DNA of 28,609 nt from a virus: IMG/VR virus record IMGVR_UViG_3300031234_000164, positions 1-28,609 of that record; one strand, given 5' to 3'. The position numbers and the translations under genes are program-made. Positions 8,127 to 14,969 of this stretch are shown here, piece by piece. The notes under the pieces are model-generated. The model worked only from the letters and a program-made list of their open reading frames with translations, ran no database searches and was not told the origin of the DNA. Each line of letters starts with the position of its first letter. Position 1 is the stretch's first letter.

Positions 8127-8735
8127 CTACATAAATCGAAAGACAGGTTTCCCTGAGATATACGTCGTTGCCGTGCCAGAGGTGTAGTTCGTCACCCAGA
8201 TATTCTGACCGTTCAACGGGATATTGACATCAAGGTTGTCAACGGACGAAGATGGATTGTTCCGCGTGAGAGAAACGAGAGCCGCCGCCGTCGAGTTCGC
8301 CGCTACCGTGGTCGCCACGTAAAAAGAGACCCCCGCGCCAGGCGGAAGGTGAATGACGACACCGCTCGCCCCTGTCGGCAATGTGCCCAACGTCGTCCCG
8401 ACCGCCAAGACCGTCGAAGGGAAGGCAGTGTCTGACCCGACTCCAGATGCGGAATACGTCTGGAGCGGAGATCCGAAGATAAGAGAAAACGGTGAGACGA
8501 CTAAGCGGCCTAACGAATCAACCTGGAACGGAGAGATTTGTCCGTTGGTAAGCGTTGGCGGAGTGGTATCATATTGCCCATAGAGCAGTCCAGGAGCCCC
8601 GCCAGTACCAACAGACTGGGCCAACGCCGCCCGGACAGGAAGGATCGCCAGGAAGACGATGAACGGGAGTAAGGGTCTAAACAGCCGCGTAATCAATGTC
8701 AATACCACCCGTTGAGTTGATCGCTGCTCCGCCAT
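8127..8735 (-). CDS. Exported beta-rich protein, unknown function
   Basis: The most likely start is ATG 8735 (MAEQRSTQRVVL), overlapping the previous gene by 59 nt. GTG/TTG codons around 8708-8696, close to a GGGTGG, are alternatives. After a basic stretch there is a hydrophobic segment (LLPFIVFLAILPVRAALA) ending at ALA-QS, a good signal-peptidase I site. The mature ~150 residues are Gly/Ser/Thr/Val-rich and beta-like, ending in GQNIWVTNYTSGTATTY. No enzyme motif is seen. It directly precedes the two secreted glycosidase-like genes, with 6 nt to the first, so it probably belongs to the same secreted set. Confidence 0.58.
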   Translation of the reverse strand: MAEQRSTQRVVLTLITRLFRPLLPFIVFLAILPVRAALAQSVGTGGAPGLLYGQYDTTPPTLTNGQISPFQVDSLGRLVVSPFSLIFGSPLQTYSASGVGSDTAFPSTVLAVGTTLGTLPTGASGVVIHLPPGAGVSFYVATTVAANSTAAALVSLTRNNPSSSVDNLDVNIPLNGQNIWVTNYTSGTATTYISGKPVFRFM

Positions 8736-9189
8736 CGACGCCACTTGTAATCGACCAACAGAGACCAACAGACGTAAGAACCTGCCTCGGAATTGATTGA
8801 CCTCCCCCAAGCTGCAAAGAGAAGATCCGATGCGCCGTTGAGATGTTTGCAACGAATCCCGTATCGTAGAGATTCAGAATTGCGCCCTGTGGAAGAGAAT
8901 CGGTATTCGTAATTGCCACGATACGCACCGGACTCGTAGAGAACGATCCGCTTGTATTTGCGCCTGCGGGGACTGAATAGTATCCCGTAACTAGTGGCAT
9001 ATCCAAATCCTCATCATACGTTTCATACGCAGGCGGGGCCGTACTGTCACTGACAGGGACGACAAAGAACGAATAATACGTGAAGTTGATATCCGCTTTA
9101 AGGGCCGCAAATACAACGTCGCGGAGCGTATCCCCGACGTTGTATTGTGTACCTCCATACGAGAAGGGCTCGACAGCAACGAAGTGCAT
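8677..9189 (-). CDS. Phage protein with small N-terminal beta module, 170 aa
   Basis: ATG 9189 has AGGAG 6 nt upstream. The N-terminus MHFVAVEPFSYGGTQYNVGD resembles the start of the 50-residue protein at 1438-1590 (F-x-x-x-x-Y-N-[VI]-G-D). After an acidic linker (ETYDEDLDMP) comes a beta-rich C-terminal domain with SPVRIVAITNTDSLPQGAIL, resembling small structural or decoration proteins. There is no signal peptide. It overlaps the exported protein gene that follows. Exact function is unknown; a particle-associated role is plausible from context. Confidence 0.58.
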   Translation of the reverse strand: MHFVAVEPFSYGGTQYNVGDTLRDVVFAALKADINFTYYSFFVVPVSDSTAPPAYETYDEDLDMPLVTGYYSVPAGANTSGSFSTSPVRIVAITNTDSLPQGAILNLYDTGFVANISTAHRIFSLQLGGGQSIPRQVLTSVGLCWSITSGVDGGAAINSTGGIDIDYAAV

Positions 9190-9198
9190 CGACGGCTC

Positions 9199-9393
9199 CT
9201 ATAGCGGCTTGATTACGACACTCCGACGACGCACGTCTCTTACCATAATCCATGCAATGACGAGGCCGATAAGCAAACCAATTGCAATGCCACCAACGAA
9301 GAACATCGACTCATTGCAGTGATAAGCGTATGCTCCGGCTGGATGGTGGATCATCAATGGTCGGTGAATCACTGTGCTGGTGCCATTAACCAT
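9199..9393 (-). CDS. Small single-pass membrane protein, 64 aa
   Basis: The likely start is ATG 9393, overlapping the preceding gene by 25 nt, with GGGGAG about 10 nt upstream. It has a His-containing N-terminus (IHRPLMIHHPAG), one transmembrane helix at ~33-51 (FFVGGIAIGLLIGLVIAWI) and a basic DVRRR stop-transfer tail, predicting N-out/C-in topology. No family is recognised. It lies among exported proteins, so it may be an envelope partner of theirs; a lysis role cannot be argued without an endolysin. Confidence 0.55.
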   Translation of the reverse strand: MVNGTSTVIHRPLMIHHPAGAYAYHCNESMFFVGGIAIGLLIGLVIAWIMVRDVRRRSVVIKPL

Positions 9394-10550
9394 TGGCCGT
9401 AAACTCCCCAATCAAGGTCATGTGAAATGTCAACCGTGTATCGACTGCCATCCCAATCTGGGTTTCCAATCGAGTTCTCATACGCGGTTAAAGGTGTGCA
9501 AGGAGCACCGTTTGTTGGGCACAACGGATTGGAGTATTTCGCGGCTGTGTACGTTGAATCTGCTTCTGTTTGAAATGAAAAACCCCAGTTACCACTTGTG
9601 TCTGCAATGTACGCGCCCCAATCCGCGAGAGCGAATAAGACAGGAAGATGTGTGGCAGGAACTCCGAGGGCCAGTATCTGGCTGTGGCTCATATTGAGCC
9701 GAAACCGTTCGCCATACGGCGCACCTTGATTACCAACGCATTGAGTGTCTGTACTGCTTCGGTACACGCTTGGATAAACTGTCGCATTATTGTTAGTGCA
9801 TGGCGCAACCAAAAATAAGGCATGCGAGACTTTATTCCCCACCCATTCCGCATCGCGGACAACGCCTGCCCACTGAGCAAACCCGGCTCCGGTCTGTCCG
9901 AAGACGAGGCCGGAGCCGGTAACGGGGCCGTAACCGCAGGCCTGAGCGGTGAGCGTACCGCCGATTCCGCTCAAGGGACTCGTGCTCCAGCAATCTAATT
10001 CGGTATTATTGGTCGTGTCAATCGAGGTGAGATGTGCGTCTGTGCCACCTGCTGGAATTGCATACGATGGAATCCGAAAGGTCTTACTTCCAAAGTCGCA
10101 ACTGGACCATGATGCGAGACAATGAACGGAATACTCTGGATCACCCGCCCGACCAAAGTATATGGGGTGTTGGTACTGGTTTGTCTGGTTTGAGTATCCA
10201 AAGGAGGCTGAGAACTTGAACCCTGGCGACGCGGCAGTATAGAATCTCTGGTACGTTGAGGAGTTCGGGTCTGGTTGAAAGTTCGATCCGATTGGCGTAT
10301 TCCAAACTGAATTGATAGCATAGGGCACCCAACTCAGGTTTGGATACGCATTCGGAGCTTGGAACTTGCTGATGAGCGAAGCTCCTGCGGGGAGCGCAAC
10401 GACTGGCGGTGGTATCGGCGTTGCAGTCGATACTGCTACGGGGGCAGACGTTGGCTGTGAGCGATGGCGGTGCCAACCTTGAGCCGTAGCAGGTAACGCA
10501 AGAGCGATCATCGCGACGACCGCCAGGAACGTGGATGTTAAGCGGCCCAT
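9369..10550 (-). CDS. Secreted protein of an uncharacterised bacterial family (WNTPI / GTDAHL motifs)
   Basis: A 393-residue protein has a signal peptide (MGRLTSTFLAVVAMIALALPATA-QG) and a Pro/Val-rich spacer to ~residue 55. The conserved body then follows: INSVWNTPIG, IPAGGTDAHLTSID, VSHALFLVAP, YGERFRLNM, and LADWGAYIAD. That order of motifs recalls an uncharacterised family of secreted proteins I associate mainly with actinobacteria and other soil bacteria (F-W-N-T-P-[IL], P-A-x-G-T-D-A-H-L, H-A-L, G-x-R-F-R-L, Y-G-x-x-V-x-D). Several Cys suggest disulfides, fitting export. The biochemical role is unknown. Such a gene in a phage tail region suggests acquired bacterial cargo. The ribosome-binding site is weak. 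Confidence 0.62.
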   Translation of the reverse strand: MGRLTSTFLAVVAMIALALPATAQGWHRHRSQPTSAPVAVSTATPIPPPVVALPAGASLISKFQAPNAYPNLSWVPYAINSVWNTPIGSNFQPDPNSSTYQRFYTAASPGFKFSASFGYSNQTNQYQHPIYFGRAGDPEYSVHCLASWSSCDFGSKTFRIPSYAIPAGGTDAHLTSIDTTNNTELDCWSTSPLSGIGGTLTAQACGYGPVTGSGLVFGQTGAGFAQWAGVVRDAEWVGNKVSHALFLVAPCTNNNATVYPSVYRSSTDTQCVGNQGAPYGERFRLNMSHSQILALGVPATHLPVLFALADWGAYIADTSGNWGFSFQTEADSTYTAAKYSNPLCPTNGAPCTPLTAYENSIGNPDWDGSRYTVDISHDLDWGVYGQWLMAPAQ

Positions 10551-10562
10551 AGTAACGCTCTG

Positions 10563-11141
10563 TTATTGAGTAACGGCTGAAGGAGGGGTAACCATGTTGG
10601 CGGTTTGGTCTCCGATAGTTGCTCCCGATCCAGGAGCAATGGGCATCCCAGGTGTGGTCTCTGGAGCGGCACCTGGCGTTACGGCAACGGGCTCAGCAGT
10701 AGCGGAATCGTCGGGAATGCTTGAGCCGGGAGCAGGGGCTCCAGTAGCGTCGGTTCCAGAAGCGGAGGCCACGGGTTGAGGAACTGATCCAGCAATCGGA
10801 TTCGCAATGACCGGATTCGCAGCGGCATCTGCCTGGGCCTGAAGGGCTTGAGCGCTTGTATCCATGTTCCCGAGGTCAGTTGCGACATTGGTAAGGCTTG
10901 CAATCTCTGGAGTAAAGTCTTGTCCGGTAGCGAGCTTCTGTTGTAGGTTTGCAATCTGTCCTAGGATATTTGCCGAAATTGCCTGTAACGCAGTTTGCAG
11001 AGTTGCATCCTGGCTTTGGAGTACGGTGATCTCAGTGTCTAGGTCTGCTTGATTCTCTGCCATTGTCTTCATCTCCGAAAGTAACTGAGTGAATTGAGAA
11101 GCGGTGTTGTTCGATGGCTGCGGACTCCAGGGAAATCTCAT
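10563..11141 (-). CDS. Coiled-coil protein with Pro/Ala/Thr-rich tail, 192 aa
   Basis: Start chosen at ATG 11141 because AAGGTGG lies 5 nt upstream and the ATG overlaps the preceding stop as ATGA; longer in-frame starts lack this. Residues ~15-95 form a long helix or coiled coil (QLLSEMKTMAENQADLDTEI, then ALQAISANILGQIANLQQKL) with heptad-like spacing. Residues ~110-192 are a disordered Pro/Ala/Gly/Thr tail. This is typical of many phage proteins with a trimeric stalk or scaffold-like part. It lies between a lectin-domain protein and exported proteins, so it may be a fibre-associated or assembly factor. No family is recognised. Confidence 0.6.
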   Translation of the reverse strand: MRFPWSPQPSNNTASQFTQLLSEMKTMAENQADLDTEITVLQSQDATLQTALQAISANILGQIANLQQKLATGQDFTPEIASLTNVATDLGNMDTSAQALQAQADAAANPVIANPIAGSVPQPVASASGTDATGAPAPGSSIPDDSATAEPVAVTPGAAPETTPGMPIAPGSGATIGDQTANMVTPPSAVTQ

Positions 11142-11926
11142 GCTGACCACCTTGGAGGAGCAAATGCGTATTGGTGAGTTGATGAAAGAAGATTCTGGAT
11201 ACCCCACTTCCATGCGAGGTGACCCTCTACTCTTGATACGATGTTGGGAGAAGCGGTTGATAGTATAATTAACTCGTAGAGAAGGCCCTGAAACCCGTTG
11301 GCGTCTCCAGCAAGATTAAATACATACAGTGTCCCAGACGTAGTGTTATACGTCATTGCACCAGAAAAAACTTGAGTCCCATTTCCATTGAAGATTACGT
11401 TCTGACCGGACGCTGCCATAGAAGTAAGTTGAGTAGTATTGGTTACGACAGGATACGATGCAGTCGAAGGACCGTAGTACGTTGCTCCATTGTAGCCGGA
11501 GTAATTAAGAGTGCTACCGCTCGTCGTGTTGAAACTGTATCCGAATCCGCTTCCACTAGACGTTGCACCCCAAAACGCAACTATCTGTCTAGTGCTTCTT
11601 CCACTATATGTCGATGACACGAAGATGATGCTCCGATCCGCCGTGCCTATTGGCAGATTCGGATTTGAGCTAGCACCGATAAGCTGACCAGAATTAGACT
11701 GTACCGCTGGAGGATTCAGGTTGAGAGGTTGATTTCCAGAAGTTCCTTGAGAAAGATTGTTCCCTCTTCCACTCTTGTCTCTCCACGCTGATATTTTCGT
11801 CCCACTGCTTGCCGTCGTAATCGAACTTGTGTCTCTAGAATCAAACCAAGCAGCTAACGTCGTTCCTAAATCACGAGGAGTCCATAGTCGTGATCGAGCC
11901 GCACGTCGAACCCCGATATATGACAT
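11138..11926 (-). CDS. LamG / concanavalin-A-like lectin-fold tail protein, 262 aa
   Basis: ATG 11926 has AGGA about 8 nt upstream. Around residue 25 it reads LAAWFDSRDTSSI and then ISAWRDKSGRGNNLSQ, the typical entry of phage and bacterial LamG-like lectin domains (W-x-D-x-S-G-x-G-N-x-x-x-Q). The end EGHLAWKWGIQNLL...H-x-Y-x-F-A-P-P is the usual closing signature of these proteins. They bind glycans or act as adhesion modules on tail fibres. It follows the repeat-rich fibre-like gene by 4 nt and overlaps the coiled-coil gene, consistent with a host-recognition cassette. The ligand is unknown. Confidence 0.75.
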   Translation of the reverse strand: MSYIGVRRAARSRLWTPRDLGTTLAAWFDSRDTSSITTASSGTKISAWRDKSGRGNNLSQGTSGNQPLNLNPPAVQSNSGQLIGASSNPNLPIGTADRSIIFVSSTYSGRSTRQIVAFWGATSSGSGFGYSFNTTSGSTLNYSGYNGATYYGPSTASYPVVTNTTQLTSMAASGQNVIFNGNGTQVFSGAMTYNTTSGTLYVFNLAGDANGFQGLLYELIILSTASPNIVSRVEGHLAWKWGIQNLLSSTHQYAFAPPRWSA

Positions 11927-11930
11927 AAGA

Positions 11931-13064
11931 CTAATCCTGTAAAATTCCGATTGATACAGTTACGTCCGAAGTGCTAGCGAATGTTGGGGCTCCTGTTGCG
12001 AAAAGGATTCCATACATCGTGGTACTGCCAGGAGTTAAGACCTTCCCGATTCCGTCATCCACGTACAGCGTATGCGTCCCAAGGCTAGAGTCTGGGCTCG
12101 CAAGAGTACGGACAGCCGTAAGGAAAGGAATGTCCGCTACATTGATAGCGGGAGTCGTCTTATCAGTCCAAGTGCTATTCGTTGGATTGGATTTGAAAAG
12201 ATATAGCTTGAATCCGGTCGTCTGAATACTCTTACACTTAATTACGATGGACTGAAGAATCCCTGTTCCTGCGGTAAGGAGCGCATTAGAAAAGGTGATC
12301 AGTCCTCCGACTATTTGGCCCGTGGCATACGCCGCTGCGGTGACAGTTAAAGCAACGTCCACCGTTGCTGTTTTGCCTCCGATTTGCCCAATTGCTGCCG
12401 TTGACGTAACAAGGGCAGGCATTGTGGCAATCGAGATCGGCTGCGTCGTCTGCCAAAAAACACCACTGACAGGAACCGGAACGCCGCCGGTAACACCTTG
12501 GATAGGGTTTGCAGTCGTGGCCGTAGTTCCAGCCGCCGTTGCGGCTACGGTATTGAATGACCCGCCCGATATAGAAACAGGAACCGGAACACCGCCAGTA
12601 ACACCTTGAATCGGGTTTGCGGTCGTGGCCGTGGTGCCAGCAGCTGTCGCGGCTACGGTATTAAATGACCCACCCGATATAGAGACGGGAACCGGAACAC
12701 CACCCGTAACGCCTTGGATCGGGTTCGCAGTCGTTGCAGAAGTGCCAGCAGCGGTGGCGGCAACCGTGTTGCTCGCTCCGCCGCCGGAAGTGATCGCGAC
12801 GTTGACCGGGACACCGCCAGTTACGCCCTGGATCGGGTTTGCGGTGGTTGCGGAAGTGCCAGCGTTAGTAGGGGCCACCGGGCCACCGCCGCCACCACCA
12901 GAGCCGCCTGAGACGATGGCAACTTGGAGAGCAACCGATCCGTCGCTCTGCGCTATTCCGTAAAGAGGCCTCTCTGTTGCTCCGTGAGGAAGAAGCCCAG
13001 TTAGGTCGATTACCGCAACTTGGATGATGCTACCCAAGCTGAAGGAGGACTCTTTTACAGCCAT
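11931..13064 (-). CDS. Repeat-containing fibre-like protein, 377 aa
   Basis: ATG 13064 follows a GGGGAA site. Residues 1-50 form a compact N-terminal part, followed by a Gly linker (SGGSGGGGGG). Residues ~64-200 hold four copies of a 36-residue repeat containing A-N-P-I-Q-G-V-T-G-G-V-P-V, each starting near A-G-T-[ST]-A-T-T. The C-terminal ~170 residues are a beta-rich domain with YLFKSNPTNSTWTDK and THTLYVDDGIG, resembling phage surface proteins. Repeats of this kind occur in trimeric fibres and other elongated virion proteins. The nearly identical DNA repeats invite copy-number change by recombination. It is upstream of the lectin protein and probably works with it in adsorption. Confidence 0.62.
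   Translation of the reverse strand: MAVKESSFSLGSIIQVAVIDLTGLLPHGATERPLYGIAQSDGSVALQVAIVSGGSGGGGGGPVAPTNAGTSATTANPIQGVTGGVPVNVAITSGGGASNTVAATAAGTSATTANPIQGVTGGVPVPVSISGGSFNTVAATAAGTTATTANPIQGVTGGVPVPVSISGGSFNTVAATAAGTTATTANPIQGVTGGVPVPVSGVFWQTTQPISIATMPALVTSTAAIGQIGGKTATVDVALTVTAAAYATGQIVGGLITFSNALLTAGTGILQSIVIKCKSIQTTGFKLYLFKSNPTNSTWTDKTTPAINVADIPFLTAVRTLASPDSSLGTHTLYVDDGIGKVLTPGSTTMYGILFATGAPTFASTSDVTVSIGILQD
12460..12880 (-). repeat. Four tandem 108-nt repeats inside the fibre-like gene
   Basis: The plus strand shows a recurring block containing CCGGTAACRCCTTGGATMGGG. Equivalent points fall at 12491, 12599, 12707 and 12821, so the period is 108, 108 and 114 nt. The extra 6 nt adds two residues in one copy. 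All periods are multiples of three, so the frame is kept. Confidence 0.85.
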
Positions 13065-13152
13065 GATTTCCCCGATTAAAGCCAGAAGAAAAGTCGATGA
13101 GCTTTGATAAACGGTCGTGCGAACGACTGCCGGATGAGTCTAAAAGCGAAGA

Positions 13153-13446
13153 CTAATTGCTTATGTCTATTTGATCGCCAACGGGCGAATCGTCTTCTGG
13201 CTCATACGTTGCCTTGAAAACGTCGTCAGCGATTGGGTATAGTTCGCCCTTGATTCCTTTTACGATCCAATGACCAATAGGACACCACAGAAAGCCTTCG
13301 AGCGTTGCGATTTGAATGCGGTTGTTACTGTCGAGGTAAAGGCTTCCGCGCCTTGCGTTTTTGTCTTGCATGAGAGGCAGGACGGTATCAGGATTACCGT
13401 CCCACTGAACGGCCTCAATGACGAGAGGCAGCTTTCGGTATCTCAT
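13153..13446 (-). CDS. Conserved small phage protein (KPxxIEAxQW / GDWIxKGxxGExYP type), 97 aa
   Basis: The protein begins MRYRKLPLVIEAVQWDGNPD and ends with IATLEGFLWCPIGHWIVKGIKGELYPIADDVFKATYEP. This layout is very common in small uncharacterised phage proteins (Y-R-K-x-P-x-x-I-E-A-x-Q-W ... G-D-W-I-x-x-G-x-x-G-E-x-Y-P-x-x-x-x-x-F-x-x-T-Y-E). Here the usual GDW is GHW. The gene overlaps the previous one by 32 nt; a GGAG lies 15 nt before the ATG, rather far. Function is unknown throughout the family. Confidence 0.7.
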   Translation of the reverse strand: MRYRKLPLVIEAVQWDGNPDTVLPLMQDKNARRGSLYLDSNNRIQIATLEGFLWCPIGHWIVKGIKGELYPIADDVFKATYEPEDDSPVGDQIDISN

Positions 13447-13798
13447 ACGGATCTGTCAATCTCCATCCAACGCGATTGAAAACGCACACATGACCATCGA
13501 CAATGGTGCGAACCTCGATGGGCTCTTCTCCGCGTGGGGACCATTGCTCATACCCAACACCGTGGAAGCACCGATACTCATACAGGGTGGGGTTATTTTC
13601 AGGCTTCTTCGCATCGAGCTTTTTCTGCTCTTCTCTCGCGGCGTCGAGATAAACCCAACCGTTGAGGCTATAGTACCGACGCATGCCGCAATCACGGAGG
13701 ATTATCCCTTCGGTTGATTCATATTCTGAAACGTCATCAGCAATGGCATTGATCCAAGCCTTCTCAGAGGGTTCTTTAGATGACTCGGGATCGACCAT
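13415..13798 (-). CDS. Phage protein of unknown function, 127 aa
   Basis: The start at ATG 13798 is preferred over the longer frame because an AGGAA and a GAGG lie just before it and it overlaps the preceding gene by only 23 nt. The product is acidic at the N-terminus (MVDPESSKEPSEKAWINAIA) with aromatic-rich beta sequence later (MRRYYSLNGWVYLDAA, CFHGVGYEQWSPRGEEP, FNRVGWRLTDPYE). No known motif is recognised. It overlaps genes on both sides, so it is part of one operon running from the capsid gene. Confidence 0.58.
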   Translation of the reverse strand: MVDPESSKEPSEKAWINAIADDVSEYESTEGIILRDCGMRRYYSLNGWVYLDAAREEQKKLDAKKPENNPTLYEYRCFHGVGYEQWSPRGEEPIEVRTIVDGHVCVFNRVGWRLTDPYEIPKAASRH

Positions 13799-14615
13799 AG
13801 CCTCGGTTCCTGCGGTTTCCCGCAATGTCAGGGTCAAGAGGGACGCTCAACGCGTCTGCGAGCTTGCGACGCATGACGTTGCACAACGCTGCTCGCTCGG
13901 GGACTTCCGTTGAGCGGAAAGTCACAACATCCGCCTTAGAGGCCAAAAGATCCTGTCGCGCGGCCAGGATGTCACTTTGTAGCGCTCGGATGATCGGCAG
14001 GTAACCCCATATCGGTTGGGTCAGTGTATCGTCCATGAGGTACTCACCGGGCGGGTCTGAGCCCATGCTCGTAGCCCCGACGCTCATTTGAGCCCCGTTG
14101 AGCAGGATCGAGGGATCGTTCGAGCCGACCATGATGGTTATGCCGTTGCCAGCCTTGCCAGGAACCGACGCATACGCAACGACGCTACCATTGAACGCGG
14201 ACGGAAGAAGCATGTTCGAGAGGCCCAGAGACGCGGCGATCTTGGTTCCGAGAGTGGTGGGGGTCTCTGATCCGCTTGTCGTGATCGTGCTCGACGAGCC
14301 ACCGTTGACGCTCACGCTCACCATGGCGTTGGCAGCGATGCTTATAGGCGTCGTGACGTTCAGACTCCAAGACGCCACGACGTAGAACGTAGGAAAAGCA
14401 GGGTGCTCGGCTCCGAAGATCCGCACTGCTTCCGTTGGAGCGTTGGCGAGATACGCTAACTTGTTCTGCAACATGGCATACGGTTGATAGACCGCAAGCT
14501 CAGAGTTGTAGAAGGGGTATCCCGATTGGAGCGATGCGCTTGACAGCGTATCAGGGAAGCCAAGAACGCGCACGATCTCCATTTGAAGCGTGTATGGAAT
14601 GATCCATTGGGTCAT
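13776..14615 (-). CDS. Head-completion / connector candidate, 279 aa
   Basis: ATG 14615 has GGAG about 9 nt upstream. Residues ~1-65 and ~200-279 look like one helical domain (MTQWIIPYTLQMEIVRVLGF ... LSVPLDPDIAGNRRNRGYGR). Between them sits a beta domain (ISIAANAMVSVSVNGGSSST, then PGKAGNGITIMVGSN) of a type often inserted in phage virion proteins (A-G-x-x-G-N-x-I). It lies two genes after the major capsid gene, where head-tail connectors are usual. Assignment is by position and general character, not by a family signature. Confidence 0.52.
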   Translation of the reverse strand: MTQWIIPYTLQMEIVRVLGFPDTLSSASLQSGYPFYNSELAVYQPYAMLQNKLAYLANAPTEAVRIFGAEHPAFPTFYVVASWSLNVTTPISIAANAMVSVSVNGGSSSTITTSGSETPTTLGTKIAASLGLSNMLLPSAFNGSVVAYASVPGKAGNGITIMVGSNDPSILLNGAQMSVGATSMGSDPPGEYLMDDTLTQPIWGYLPIIRALQSDILAARQDLLASKADVVTFRSTEVPERAALCNVMRRKLADALSVPLDPDIAGNRRNRGYGRSRVI

Positions 14616-14633
14616 AGCACGCGCTCCATATCG

Positions 14634-14954
14634 TTAGGCTTCTCTGGTAGCGATGTTATTGATACGTGCAAGCTCTATGAGGTGAGGAGATGCGAGGTGT
14701 TGACCGGGCCGGAAGATGACCGTTGTCGGACCAACCGAAGCCATAACCTCGTGACGTTCTGCAACGACGATGTACGGAGGCGGCGCGGGAGGCTTGGGAT
14801 CTTCAGGGACCGGAGGAGCGGGAGACGGTTCTTCCTGTTGCTGGTCAACAGGAAGAACCGCATCGCTCTGTGAATCCGCCACATCCTCAGAAGGCAACAC
14901 TTCATCTCCTGAATGAAACGGGGCCTTCTGAGAATGGTCTTTAGGGTTTATCAA
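14634..14954 (-). CDS. Small Pro/Glu-rich head-region protein, 106 aa
   Basis: The only sensible start is TTG at 14954, 15 nt after the capsid stop; its ribosome-binding site is weak. The first ~60 residues are disordered, acidic and proline-rich (QQQEEPSPAPPVPEDPKPPA). The last ~45 form a compact part (VASVGPTTVIFRPGQHLASP-like sequence, then LIELARINNI). This bipartite form is seen in small phage head proteins of unknown role. Placement right after the capsid suggests a decoration or head-completion factor; this is inference. Confidence 0.5.
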   Translation of the reverse strand: MINPKDHSQKAPFHSGDEVLPSEDVADSQSDAVLPVDQQQEEPSPAPPVPEDPKPPAPPPYIVVAERHEVMASVGPTTVIFRPGQHLASPHLIELARINNIATREA

Positions 14955-14969
14955 CGGAAGTCGCTTTCT

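Noticed and set aside
12295-12963. Plus-strand frames across the fibre repeats
   Set aside because: They mirror the 108-nt repeats, whose minus-strand product is a coherent fibre-like protein with a good ribosome-binding site.
13065-13152. Hairpin GTCGT-TCGC-ACGAC before the fibre-like gene as a terminator
   Set aside because: Only a 5-bp stem and no T tract follows on the minus strand; 88-nt gap with no clear promoter either.
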